This document shows, one piece after another, positions 23,266 to 34,585 of a stretch of DNA of 64,000 nucleotides (its first letter is position 1; every line of letters starts with the position of its first letter). The stretch covers positions 2,130,695-2,194,694 of the forward strand of contig CM042554.1 in assembly GCA_023630585.1 (NCBI GenBank), in the 5' to 3' direction. Below the pieces are notes generated by a model. It saw nothing but the letters and a program-made list of their open reading frames with translations. It ran no database searches and was not told where the DNA came from. The translations under genes and the position numbers were made by a program. This DNA is from Cranoglanis bouderius (lineage: Eukaryota; Chordata; Actinopteri; Siluriformes; Cranoglanididae).

Positions 23266-23309
23266 ATGGCATGAATGGGGTGGCTGTAGACTCTGGAACA
23301 GTCTTTGTG

Positions 23310-23689
23310 AAATTGCAAAGTATACAAATAAAGTGAAAAACAATCTGAAACTTTTTAGGGGAAAAAAGAAAAAAGAAAAACTTACAATAACCTAGTTGCA
23401 TAAGTGGCACACCCCTAAACTAATACTGAAGGACCTTTTGATTTTATTACACCATTAAGAGGTTATCAGTGTGGCACATCTTGACTTGACAATATTTTCC
23501 TCACTCTTTATTTCAAAAACATTCTAGATTTGTCAAAATGTGAGGGCATCTCCTGTGCACAGCCCACTTCAGGTCACCGCACAGATTTTTAGTTGGATTG
23601 AGGTCTGGGCTCTGGCCAGGCCATTCAAAAACATTGAACTTCTTTTGGTTAAGCCATTCCTTTGTTGATTTGTTCTGGTTGTATTCTGC
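23310..23689 (-). mobile_element. Tc1-like 3' fragment
   Basis: It contains the terminal segment with 'aagtggcacacccctaaac' (family 'gtgtgcacaccc') and, on the minus strand, the transposase C-terminus KKFNVFEWPGQSPDLNP. It belongs to the same family as the element at 42395-45900 and is truncated at both useful ends. Confidence 0.65.
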
Positions 23690-24431
23690 TCAAATTTGAC
23701 CGATTTATTTACCTTCTTTATCCTAAATATGGTTTCATTCTTCTGATTTCAGAGAATGCATCTAAAAACATAAAATTAATGATAACTAGTTTCACATAAT
23801 TTTACATGGGTTATTCAAATGCAACATTGTATCTTTTTTTCTGTTTCAAAATTGTGTTTTACAACATGGTCCCAATTTTTTCCAGTAATTCTGATCTATA
23901 TTTATGTTGGGGCCTTGCTCACATTTCAGAACCAGCACAATAATCAAATGATTCACTGTGTCTGAGGCTCTTGATCATATATATGTTCCGAGCTCTGATG
24001 AAGATCAAGAAGGCCTACGTGACACCAAAGAAGTGGAAGATGATGTGTTTGAAATAGAGGACAATAGGGAATATGATCCAAACCATAAATCAACTCAAGA
24101 GGAAGAATCAGCTGATGATGAAGTGGACCCTCCTGGGTGGAAGTTACATTCTTGTTGAAGAATGGAAATTTGCTGTTTTCTTCATCCCCGCTCAAGGTCC
24201 TGCTGGTCCATGGTGGTGTTCTTTAACATCTTAGATGTCACTGCCAACAATGCATTTGCATAAATAACAGAGATAAAACCAGCCTGGAAGCAGGAGAAGC
24301 CCTACAGGGGAAGGCTCTTCCTAGAAGTGCTGAAAGTAGCACTTCCCTTGCACACCAACTTCTGCCAGTTTGGGGAGGGATGTACAGGATGCAGGCTGTT
24401 CCTTCCTTCCCACTTTTCTCCCCGGCAGTGT
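23690..24431 (+). mobile_element. piggyBac-like element, internally deleted
   Basis: It sits between two different Tc1 fragments. It encodes an acidic N-terminal part and a C-terminal part of a piggyBac-type transposase, with the catalytic core missing. I do not see a clean TTAA pair, so the ends are approximate. Confidence 0.55.
23958..24380 (+). pseudogene. piggyBac-like transposase remnant
   Basis: The first frame (23958-24158) gives a 66-residue acidic segment (SSDEDQEGL, EEESADDEVD), typical of the N-terminus of piggyBac transposases. After a stop, another frame gives MVVFFNILDVTANNAFA, then KPAWKQEKPYRGRLFLEVL, which matches the conserved C-terminal piece of the family (NILDVS-NAF, RRLFLE). 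A TAA follows NAFA. The roughly 350-residue RNase H-fold core with the catalytic Asp residues is absent, so this is a deletion derivative. The assignment rests on motif recognition only. Confidence 0.55.
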
Positions 24432-25110
24432 GTGTTGGATCAATGTCTTGCTGCATGATAAAATTCCTCCCGATTAATTTGGATGCATTTCTCTGTAAAT
24501 TGGCAGACAAAATTTTCCAGTAAACATCTGAATTCATTCTGCTGCTACCATCATGAGTTACATCATCAATAAACATTAGTGAGCTTGTTCCAGAAGCAGC
24601 CATGCAAGCCCAAACCATGACACTACCTTTCACAGATGAGCTTATATGTTTTGGATCTTTATTTCTCCACACTTTGGCCTTTACATCACTTTGGTAGAGG
24701 TTAATCTTGGTTCCAGAAATTTTGGCTCATCTCTATATTTCTTTATATATTTCTTGAAGTTTTCTTCAAACTTTGTGATACCTTCACCCCTGCCCTGTGC
24801 AGGTTGATGTCACTGACTGTTGTTTTTGGGTTTTTCTTAACAGCTCTCGCAACATTTCCATCATCAACTGTTGTTGTTTTCCTTGGCTGACCCATTTGTT
24901 GTCTGTTGCTCAGTACACCAGCGGTTTCTTTCTTTTTCAGGACATTCCATATTGTTGTATTGGCTATGCCCAATGATATTGCAATGCCTCTGATTTCCCT
25001 CTTTTCTCAGCTTCAAAATGGCTTGCTTTTCTCCCATAGACTGCTCTCAGATCCTCATATTGGCTTATCCTTTTTAACAGCAAATACAATCCTCACAGGT
25101 GAAACTAAAG
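24432..25110 (-). pseudogene. Tc1-like transposase remnant
   Basis: MGEKQAILKLRKEG near 25050 and GIANTTIWNVLKKKETAGV near 24960 form the DNA-binding region, followed by QPRKTTTVDDGNVARAVKKN. The catalytic part has SVMVWACMAASGTSSLMFID and QQDIDPTHTA (second Asp; the Lys of PKHTA is changed to Thr). Reading then runs into unrelated sequence at 24431, so the third acidic residue is missing. Frameshifts separate the pieces near 24670-24780. Confidence 0.75.
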
Positions 25111-25285
25111 GCTAAAACCAAGAGTAAATATTCAGAGATATTTATTGTTTAAATAATTAATCTAACAGGACACACTTGCATAACCAGGAACACCTGTCAG
25201 TCACATGCTCAAACATTTTTGCTCACCTACAAATTTCATGGTCTGATACAAAATATGCTATATTCTATGCTATAATCTAATTTAT
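24432..25285 (-). mobile_element. Tc1-like fragment, second family
   Basis: It carries the N-terminal and central transposase on the minus strand and ends abruptly at the piggyBac-like copy. It differs from the fragment at 23310-23689, so the three pieces form a mosaic and not a simple insertion into one element. Confidence 0.75.
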
Positions 25286-25589
25286 ACATAAATACATATA
25301 CATTGTACATGAAATTCTAAACTCTCTTCTTATATTCATCTTTTGATCTCAAACCCAAATGAAAAGTGGCCTAATGGTTCTAATAGCTTCAGAGGGGACT
25401 GTATAAGAAAAAAAAAGTGCTTACTCCTCCTCCTTTCTAGTCAGTAAGCCATGCCTGTCTAATGTGATGCATGAAGCTCTCTAAGATTAAGTTTGGGGTC
25501 ATGTTTTCATTGTGATTTGTTGACTAGGGACCAATCAGTGACCTGGCATTATTCATATTATAAAAGCATACAGTTTTATTGGTTTAAAC
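25286..25589. other. No gene recognised
   Basis: Short AT-rich spacer between repeats, with no motif seen. Confidence 0.5.
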
Positions 25590-26944
25590 CAAAATACACA
25601 TGATGTCCATTCCAATAGACAAAGGGTCTGAAGGGGATGAAGAATAAGGCCCAGTGGGCTTGGCAGGGGTTAAGACGTTTGGCTGTCTTGAGATACTAGA
25701 GATTCTTATGGTCTGTGAATATGGTGAATGGATGCGTGGCTCCCTCCAGCCAGTGATACCATTCCTCCAATGCCAGCTTCACTGCCAGCAGTTGTGTGTT
25801 TTCCCGATGTCATAATTTTGCTCAGTGGATGATAACTTCCTCAAATAGAAGGCAATGGGGTGAAGTTTAGGCTTGTCCCCAAATTGCTGTGATAGGATGG
25901 CTAGCACTCCCGTCTCAGAGGCATCGACCTCCACTATGAATGGTTTGTATGGATCTGGATGCTTGAGGATTGGGGCTGTGGTGAATGCCTTTTTGAGCTT
26001 GCTGATGGCCTTCTTGGCTGCGCTGTTCCATGCCAGAATTTTTGCCCCTTTTTTGAGGAGAGATATGAAGGGATGGGCAATGGAGCTAAATCCTCGAATG
26101 AAGTGGTGGTAGAAATTCGCTAAGCCAAGGAACCTCTGCAGATCCTTCACTGCTTTGGGTGTGGGCCACTCAGTAACAGCAGACACCTTGGCTCGGTCCA
26201 TGTTTACCCCTTCTGGGCTGATCTTATGTGTGTGAAATTCACACTTTTCCCCTTTGACAAATAACTGGTTTTGTAGCGGTCATTCAAGGACTTGCTGGAC
26301 ATGGTGCACATGGGTTTCTAGGAAAGGGGAGTAAATCAAGATATCATCAGTGTAAGCTATGACAAATTTCTCAAGGATGTCTCTCAGGACATCACTGATA
26401 AGACATTGGAACACTGAGGGGAGCCCATACATCATAATGCAATACTGTTACTAAAGGCTGTTTTCCACTCATCTCCTTCCCAAATGCAGACCAGATTATA
26501 TGCACTGCAGAGATCAAGCTTGGTGAACATCTTCACAGTTGTTCTAGGGCTGTGGGGACAAGTGTAGCGGATAATAGTAATGACAGTGACTTGATTGTGT
26601 CCTCTATAATCTATACATGGTCAAAGACCACCCCCTTTTTTCTCCACGAAAAGAATCCTGCTGATGCGTGAGATGTGGAAGGGCGAATGTACCCCTGGTG
26701 CAAGGCTTCTTGAATGTATTCCTCCACTGCTTATTGTTCAGTTATGGAGAGTGGATAAATTCGTTTACAAGGGTAGGGGGTTCAGAAGCTCAATTGCACT
26801 GTCATATGGGCAGTGTGGTGGCAGACGACTGGCTTGGGTTTACTGAACTTTTTCTGAAGATCCTGATATTCTGAGGGGATTTTCAAGGGTGCACTTTTTT
26901 TTGACTCTCCACAGTCCTTGATGAGCACAAGAGCTGAGGTGCTT
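25590..26944 (-). pseudogene. Gypsy RT and RNase H remnant
   Basis: RT pieces on the minus strand: FVEKKGGGL near 26640, KMFTKLDLCSAYN near 26520, a YTDDILIYSP catalytic motif near 26350, and GEKCEFHTHKISPEG near 26240. A clean 140-codon stretch (26201-25779) then covers DLQRFLGLANFYHHFI and RNase H VDASETGVLAILSQ. RNase H continues in another frame to NLEYLKTAKRLNP near 25650. YTDD is an accepted variant of YxDD. Several stops and frameshifts are present. The upstream linker ALVLIKDCGES near 26910 abuts the LINE. Confidence 0.85.
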
Positions 26945-27527
26945 TAAGACAGTGGCTGAGTTCAAGTGGCTTTATTGTCATTTCAACCATATACAGCTGG
27001 TACAGTACTCAGTGAAATGAAACAACGTTCCTCCAGGACCATGGTGTTACATAAAACAACACATTAACCACATGAGATGACACAGAACTAAATAAGATCT
27101 ACACATTCTACATGAAGTACATGTGCAAACACACAAGACAGTACAGTAACTCCTAAAACAGGAAAGTGGGCACAGTAGTAACAGTGTAGCGCTGACCAGT
27201 AGTGTGAAAGTGTCAGATATAACAGGTAGTGCAAAAAGATAGTGCAAAAGAATAACAATATAATTTTTAAAAATGCTGTGAATCTAAACATACTATGACA
27301 TAGTATTCAGCAGATTAGCTTATACCATATGTGGACATAGCAGTTATTGTGGAAGAAGCCATGTAAAGTGTATAATAGTGACAAGAAATTAAACAATATC
27401 TTCAAGTTTCAAGTTCAGTAGCAGCAAAAGTACAGTAGTCATTATGAAATGTGCAAAAATTGCAAGGGGAGTGGGATGGTGTTCAATTCAGTATGAGAAT
27501 GTGCGTGCGTGCGTATGTGTGCATGTG

Positions 27528-29591
27528 TCAGTGAGGACCCGAATGCTTAAGGTAATGGTACCTTTTTCCAGATGGCAGTAGGGTGAAAAGTTTGTGTAAG
27601 GGGTGTGTGGGGTCATCCACAATGCTGGTGGCTTTGCGAATGCAGGGTGTGGTGTAAATGTCTATGATGGTGGGAAGATAGACCCCAATGATCTTCTCAA
27701 CTATCCTCACTACTCACTGCAGGGACTTGCGATTCCATACAGGGCAATTTCTGAACCAGGCAGTGATGCAGCTGCTCAGGATGCTCTCAATAGTTCCTCT
27801 GTAGAATGTGGTGAGGATGGGGGTGGGAGATGGGCTTTTTTCAGCCTTCTCAGAAAGTATAGACGCTGCTGGGCTTTCTTAGTGATGGAGCTGGTGTTGA
27901 GGGACCAGGTGAGGTTCTCCGCCAGGTGAACACCAAGGAATTTGGTGCTCTTGATGATATCCATGGAGGAGCCGTCGATGTTCAGCAGAGCGTGGTCACT
28001 CTGTGCTTTCCTGAAGTCAACATTCAGAGACAGGTTGTTGGTTCGGTTAGCCGCTGCACCTCCTCTCTGTATGCGGACTCATCGTTCTTACTGATGAGAC
28101 TCACCATGGTTCCAGACGTTGTCAGGAACATCTCAGGAACATCTGAGTGCTCAGAGGATGTCTGCACATCCTCTGAGCACTCTTCCAGGAATGTTGTCTG
28201 GTCCAGCAGCTTTCCATGGGTTGACTCTGTATAGAGTTTTCCTCACATCAGCCATGGTTAGACACAGCACCTGGTCGTTAGGAGGTCTTCCTTGCCGTCA
28301 CATCATTCCTTGCCTCAAACTGAGCGTAGAAGTTGTTCAGTGCATCTGGAAGGGAGGCATCACTGTCACAGGTGGGTGATGTTGTCCTGTAGTTGCTGAA
28401 TGCCCTGCCACATGTGCTGTATGTCGCTGCTATCCTTGAAGTGCCTGTGGATTTTCTGGGTGTGGGGCATCAGAGATGCTTTGCCTCTCTGATGGCCTGG
28501 GACAGTTTGGCTCTCGCTGTTCTTAGGGCCGCCTTGTCATCTGCCCTGAAGGGGGAGACTCAGGTCCTCAGCAGTGCATACACCTCTGCAGTCATCCACG
28601 GCTTCTGGTTGGAGTGTAATGGTCTTGGAGACAGTGACATCATCAATGCACTTGCTGATGTAGCTGGTCACTGATGCCATGTATTCCTCCAAGTTGGTGG
28701 AGTTGCTGTTGGTTGCAGTCTCTCTGAACCTGTGCCAGTCAGTGTGCTCAAAACAGTCCTGAAGAGCAGAGATGGCTCCTGCTGGCCAGGTTTTCACCTG
28801 CTTCAAAAGCGGTTTGGAGTGTCTGACGAGCGGTCTGTATGCTGGGATTAACATAACAGAGATGTGGTCTGAGTAGCCGAGGTGGGGTCCCACCCGGTAC
28901 ATGCCAGAGATGTTTGTGTAAACAAGATTCAGCCCCTCTCACTGCAAAGTTTACATGTTGGTGGAATTTAGGAAGCACTGCTTTGAGATTCGCATGGTTG
29001 AAATCTCCCAGGCAATGATAAACAGTCCATCGGGGTGTGTGTTCTGCAGTTCCCCAATAGCCCCATACAGTTCACAGAGTGCCTCCTTAGCATTAGTGCT
29101 GGGGGAATGTATACTCCAATTACAAGAACAGTGGTGAAGTCCCATGGTAAATAAAATGGTCTGCATCTAACAGTCACAATCTCCACCAGCAATGAGCAGT
29201 AACTAGAAAATAGCACTGAGTTCTTGCACCATTCAGTGTTGATCTAAACACATAAGCCACCACTGCAAGCCTTACCGCACAGAGTTTCATTTCTGTCGAC
29301 ACGAAACGGGGCGAGCCCGCCTAGCTGAATGGCGGTGTCTGGAACTCTGAAGCTGAGCCACGTCTCCGTGAAAACAAAGATGCATCAGTCTCTAAACTCA
29401 CACCGTATTGCCTGCTGGAGTCGGATGTAGTCCAATTCATTGTCCAGGGAGCAGACATTGGAGAGCAGGATGGACGGGAGAGCCAGCCAGCTAGGGTTTG
29501 TTTTTAGCCTAGCATGGACCACCGCCCTTTTGCCGCACTTCCGCTTCCTTGCACAATGCTTATGATGTCCCCTCCCCCGGGCCATCGGCAT
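27528..29591 (-). pseudogene. LINE ORF2-like protein with RT core deleted
   Basis: On the minus strand: an N-terminal segment LPSILLSNVCSLDNELDYI (near 29470), endonuclease EIVTVRCRPFYLPWDFTTV and VIGVYIPP (29130-29200), then HLGYSDHISVMLIPAYRPL (28860) and LQDCFEHTDWHRFRE (28750). RT begins with VNPWKAAGPDNIPGRVL (28220) but the core is missing. Sequence resumes at TKFLGVHLAENLTWS (27940) and ends ATSIVDDPTHPLHKLFTLL (27620). The FADD-type catalytic block is absent, so the copy cannot retrotranspose. A perfect 17-bp inverted repeat (28145-28182) lies next to the gap. Frames shift several times. Confidence 0.75.
28145..28182. repeat. Perfect 17-bp hairpin with 4-nt loop
   Basis: gagtgctcagaggatgt (28145-28161) and its exact reverse complement (28166-28182) flank the loop ctgc. 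It lies inside the RT remnant beside the internal deletion. Confidence 0.95.
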
Positions 29592-29830
29592 CAGGCAATG
29601 CTGTGGACTGGAGGCGTGGAACCCAGCAACACGCAGAGATTGCGTAGCTTCTCCAGCAGATCATCATGCACGTTGGTTGTTGCATGATTTCTGTATTTTA
29701 GCAGTGTCTGGAGATGGTATACACAAACATGATTGCTCCAGTGTCCATGTACTGTAAACAGTCAAGCCAAGAAACAAAAATAGCACCATTTTTGATCCGG
29801 AGAGGCCGCTGCATGCTACTGCTGCCATCT

Positions 29831-30930
29831 TGGGGCAGTGAGATGACCAGTGAGTAATTTACTTTTTGGCCCAGGATATCTGAGTCGTGTAGCTGCATTT
29901 AAGGGAACCCTAAGATGATGGGGTATTTCGAGGTCATGGTGACAAGGAAGGAGACGTGCTCCTAGTGCAGCACACTGACTGGTAAGAGGAGGAGGGGCTT
30001 GGTACAGAGTGTAAATGCCATTGCCAATGGGTCCTCTGTCGATAGCGTGGATGTGTAGAAGGTATTGTCACAGTTGAATGGGAATGTTCAATCTGTTCAC
30101 AGTTGCTTGGTCGATGAAATTACCAGTAGATCCGGAATTGATCAGTGCTGCCAAGACAGAGACAACATCTGCATGTTGTATTTTCATGTGCAGGGTAAGT
30201 GAGACAGCAAATGAAATGGATTCACCATTGAGGAGTGAGTGGAGGTGCTTCTGCTCTCTTCAGGGTTTGTCTGACTGGAGACATGACACAGAAGGGGCAT
30301 TGTCCCATGAAATGGTCAGGTTTGCCACAGTAGTAGCACAGTTGTTCTCTGCGACGCTTCTCTCGTTTGCCATCACTCAATTTGGTATGGCCCAGTTACA
30401 CAGGTTCCGGCTGGCTGCTTACACCCAGTGAGGTCCCGTTTTCTCCAGGTCATAGTTGGTTATGAAACAGGTGATCCAGATGTATAGCGAGATCAATCAG
30501 AGAATCAAGAGTCAGTTTGTCATCTTGACAGGCCATCTCAGTGAGAATTTCGAGTTTCAGACCCTGACGAAAGGCAGCCTTGAGGGTAGGTTCATTCTGC
30601 CTGCTACCTACAGCGACGGTGCAGAATTCTAGTGCATACTTGACTACTCTCCTTGACCCCTGGGACATGGTGAGTAGTTATTCTCTGATCTCTTTCCCCT
30701 GAGGTGAATAGTCAAAGACATGATGAAACAACTTGATGAATCAGTCATAGGAGGCACGCCGATACCATTGTGGCCCAAGTTAGTGCTTTGCGAGTAAGGA
30801 GGCTGAAGAATTTCGGGATTTTCTGCTGTGCCAATAATCCCTCTAGGTTAGCAAAATACAGCGAGCATTACAACAAAAAGCCTTTGAATTGAGAAGTTTC
30901 ATGTGCATACTTATCTGGCCAGGAAATTAG
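29831..30930 (-). pseudogene. Gypsy gag and retropepsin remnant
   Basis: Minus-strand reading starts just inside the 5' LTR. The gag fragment contains KGFLLQCSLYFANLEGLL (near 30860), then a clean 72 codons (30668-30450) with RQGLKLEILTEMACQDDKLT and LDSLIDLAIHLDHL. A knuckle-like CPF region follows near 30300. The retropepsin reads ALINSGSTGNFIDQ near 30150 (N-S-G in place of D-S-G) and SKYPIILGFP near 29920. The catalytic Asp to Asn change and the stops make it inactive. Confidence 0.75.
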
Positions 30931-31347
30931 TGAACAGGCAGAAGTGGATGCAAATGCGGTTTAGAGTTTATTAAAGAAACTGGCAAACAGATCCATAATG
31001 TGAGGCAAAAAACATGAACAGGAACAGGCAAAAGGTCAGGCAATCAGCAAACAACAATACTAAGGCAAATCCAAAAAACAGGTATCAAGGAAAGATCAAA
31101 ATCAGAATATCTAAACACAGAATACACAGCTTCGTAAGTTCAGGTAATAGCACACTGAGTGTTACCAAGCAACATGAATGTGGAAATGGAGTCCTTATAT
31201 ACTATGTAGTTGTGATTGTCTTCAGGTGTGGGAGATTAGTAATCAGGTGCCTGTGTCCATGGTTGTTGGGAAGTGTAGTCCATGTTTGTAGGTTGTGGTG
31301 TGTTCTGGGAAATGGAGTTTGTTGATGATTCCGGAGTTGACCTGACA
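30931..31347 (-). repeat. 5' LTR of the second gypsy element
   Basis: On the minus strand it begins TGTCAGGTCAAC (31347) and ends TGCCTGTTCA (30931), directly before gag. A reverse AATAAA-type signal (tttattaaag) lies near 30967. Confidence 0.65.
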
Positions 31348-31985
31348 ATCTTATAACTTGACAGAATGTTTGATGTTTGCCAAGTAAATGTTCATTTGGA
31401 TGAACAGTTTTGACTACAAACACCACAGATGTAATTTTGTGAGACCGCTGAAAAATTTGAAATTATTTTGGATTTTTTTTTTATTATTATTTTTTACACA
31501 TATTAGTCTCAAACATGGTTGTCTTGGTCTTTACTGTAGTGCAAATAAGACATAAAATCTGCGCATTTTATTTATGTTCCATAAATTTCAAAAATAAGTG
31601 AAAACTTAAAACTTAAACAATTCTATCTAGATGACAACCCTCCTGTTTCTCCAATGCATGTTGGAACTAATATTGTGCATTTATTATCTGTATTTATAGA
31701 TGAGTACTGTTAATTTTTAAACAGCACATTTCACCAGGAATGTCATTCCACTTTAAATACACACAAAATAAATAAGGAATATTTTAATTTCAGACTTCAT
31801 CATACTTCACAAAAAGTATTTAGAACTAAGTTTATGAGAGTAGCCACCTAGAATAAGAAGATAATTTATTTGAAATCTATGACTGATTGACAGGTTCATT
31901 ACATCCTGCACTGTACACAGGCACACCCATAAAACAGCAAGGTACTGGTGAAGGGAGCATCTCAGAGATGTCTCTTGAAACTGAA
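31348..31985. other. AT-rich stretch, nothing recognised
   Basis: No ORF, TIR or exon signal that I can support. Confidence 0.5.
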
Positions 31986-31989
31986 CATC

Positions 31990-32180
31990 AAAATAATCTA
32001 TGTAAAATAACTCAGTATGTTTACTTTTGACACTTAAGTACAGTTAAAAGCAGGTACTTTTGTACTTTAACTCAAATAGAAATGTAAATAGAAGACTTGT
32101 TTTACTTGAGTAGCATGTTACCAAAGGTATCTCTACTTTCACTTGAGTACAGGATTTTTGTACTTTGTCCCCCACTGCAG
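31990..32180. mobile_element. MITE fragment of the 'tacttgagta' type
   Basis: Repeated tactt(g)agta motifs run up to a terminal block gtcccccactgcag. It resembles the ends of non-autonomous hAT-type elements such as 34210-35073. It appears inserted into the Tc1 relic that follows. Confidence 0.45.
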
Positions 32181-32780
32181 GGTTTATTTAAGCAGATTGA
32201 AGCAGGTGCTCTTTTGCTCCATCCATTCTCTCTTTAATTTTGAAAGGCGCTGAGGATGAAAAGCATCCTTAAAAAAGCCACCATATTTCCCTGTAGGAAT
32301 GGTTTTAATTGAGGTATGACCTCAATTAAGGTATGGCATTAGGTTTGCACCACACATAGCTCTTTGAAACTTGCCCAAATAGAGAATTTTGAGCTTGGTC
32401 TAATCAAACCAAAAAAGCACATCTTCACTGGATCACAGTCATGCTTTCACATGGCTCTTCTTGATCAATGGTTTCTTTCTAGCCACCCTCACATACAATT
32501 CTCAATCATGCAGCGCTCAAATGGATGTCTGGTGCACCTTCATTCCACTCTCAGCCACTGTACTCTGTACATCCTTCAGAATGACTGTAGGACTCACTGT
32601 GTTTTATACCCTATTCCTAACTTATGAAATTCTTACTTTATCTTAACCTCATTAGAATGCTCCTTAGTCTTAATTTTCACTCCTTTCAGACTGACAGTAT
32701 CTTCAATGCCAGTTTAACTGAGGAGGTTTTATTCAGAAAATGGGAGCTATTTTAATATTTCACAGGTGAAGGCCAGTTAT
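32181..32780 (-). pseudogene. Tc1-like transposase relic
   Basis: On the minus strand a degraded catalytic region is visible: FFGLIRPSSKFSIW, then a decayed block near the usual GGSIMLWGCFS position, followed by FKI.KERMDGAKEHL, which corresponds to the usual KIEGxMDGAKYxxIL. Stops and shifts are frequent and no TIR pair is seen. The family is assigned from position and order of these fragments, so moderate confidence only. Confidence 0.5.
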
Positions 32781-32985
32781 AAGGCAACTATCAGTGTCCT
32801 TCTTAAGACAAAATCTTTCATCTGGAGCTTCTCATTGAATACTTTTGCAAGCCACAGTACTCCACAGACAATATGCATCCCAGAATAGGTGGTGACAAAC
32901 ATTTTAATGATGACATGGAAACCTGCTAGCCAGGAATGTTTCAGCATTTTAAGGGATATAGAGAACATGTTAACAATGCTGTTAG

Positions 32986-33013
32986 CAGGGTTAGGGTTAG
33001 GGTTAGGGTTAGC
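32986..33013. repeat. Short interstitial TTAGGG tract
   Basis: About four tandem copies of GGGTTA, the vertebrate telomere unit. Confidence 0.9.
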
Positions 33014-34201
33014 AACTGTGCATGTAGTTACATATCAAATACAATGTTTGGTTTCACATGCCTATCCATCTAATAAAAATAAAAAAAATCATTGATTTAC
33101 AAAATAATAGACAAAAATTCTCAGTTTAGTGTGTATTGGAGTTGATTATTTAGAGGCCTTTAAAATGGGAAACAGCTCACCTTAGCTAGTCTCTCACCCT
33201 CCTCTCTCCTTACTGTTCTGTCGTGAGAGGCATCAGCCTGCAGAAACATAGCTCTTCAGCACATAAACATCCAACTGTCCTACTGTTTTAAAAAAAATCA
33301 TGTTAATCGTTGCTCATTAAAAGGTTCATACTGTATATTAGGTCACCATTGGCATCTGGTTTGTTGTGTCTAAGTAGGGGAGCAAAGTTGGTATGGAAAG
33401 GTAATTTTTCTTTTTTTCCCTTCCATTTTAGCCAAAACCATCTTTAAGGAATGTGGGGCTATTTTGAAGAGCAGGTGCAAAGGCACTAATTACTTTACCT
33501 TACAAATTCACATTTCATGATATAGCCACAAGCAGTGATTATCGGGGCCCAAGCACCTTCAGCAAATATCACCCCCAATGGCCAGTTCTTGCCAAGAACT
33601 TATATTGAACAATAAACATTCCATAGATGAACATTAGCTATTTGGCTGAAGGCAGCCATGATTTTGAAGTAATCCAATAGAAGTTAAAGTCTAGTTACAT
33701 ATTAGAAGAACAATTCAGAACACCAAATTTCAGCTCAATTAGACCTTAGTTCCCTGCAAAACAGCTATGTGAACTTAACTCTGTCCCCTGTTGACATCCA
33801 TACCCTACACTTTACAAAGCTCCTCATGACATTGACCTGAAGGTGCCTTTCAATAATCTTGCAGGTGCAATTTCTTGTAGATCCATACCACCAGTTACCA
33901 TCCTCAGTTACATCCTTTGTTTGAGTAAATCAAGCACCACCTGACTTGAATTGATTGGCATGTGGAGGCCATGTTGTTTGCAAACCTTAACATGTTTAGA
34001 TAATTCTTGAATATTAGACTCTGCTAAGTAATTTGACACCAATTTGGGGAATATAGGCCAAAAAATCCTATGACCCATTTGCAAAAATAGCATTAGCATA
34101 TTATGTAAATTTTCCATAAATTTGAGTGGGTGTGGCTAAATGGTTCAAAAGGCAGATTTTTACATGTTCAGTCAAAGGTTTGCAAGGAAAAATAAATTTT
34201 A
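33014..34201. repeat. Unclassified dispersed repeat region
   Basis: No gene. The part at 34010-34190 shares wording and order with 40080-40210 (gccaaaaatcct, gcatattatg, aaatggt, aaagggcag), so both belong to one dispersed family. A block ggggcccaagcacc at 33545 looks like a transposon terminus. Confidence 0.45.
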
Positions 34202-34209
34202 CTATTAAC

Positions 34210-34544
34210 CAGAGGTGAGTAGTAACCCACTACATTTACTTCATTACATTTACTTGAGTAAATGTTTTGAAAAAAGTGTACTTTTAAGAGTAGGTTTAAC
34301 TGGCCATACTTATACTCTTACTCAAGTAAATTTTTAAGCACAGAAATGTACTTTTACTTCGCTACATTCTGTGGCGTTCCTCCGTTACTGTTAAATGTTA
34401 ATGAATATATGTAGTTTTAATAATTTGTTTATATCATGTATAATGAAGTCGCGAGTCTCTGCATATACGCTGCAATTCTCTGAATGTGGAGGCAGGACAC
34501 CCGCACACAAGCACATGCACACAAACACACACACGCACACACGT

Positions 34545-34585
<41 letters not shown>

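Larger units (their letters stand above)
26945..29830 (-). mobile_element. L2/Rex1-type LINE (CR1 group), inserted in the gypsy element
   Basis: The 3' UTR (26945-27520) lies on the left, followed on the minus strand by the RT C-terminus, RT start, endonuclease and N-terminal region to about 29830. The gypsy linker on one side and gypsy protease tail on the other show that it is an insertion. The boundaries are accurate to tens of bases. Confidence 0.75.
25590..31347 (-). mobile_element. Ty3/gypsy element split by a LINE
   Basis: On the minus strand the order is 5' LTR (30931-31347), gag, retropepsin, [LINE insertion], RT, RNase H. It is cut within RNase H near 25590, so integrase and the 3' LTR are missing. 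Confidence 0.8.

Noticed and set aside
23310..25285. A single Tc1 element interrupted by piggyBac
   Set aside because: The two Tc1 flanks carry different families' transposase segments and termini, so they do not rejoin into one element.
32986..33013. Chromosome end
   Set aside because: Only about four units, with ordinary sequence on both sides.
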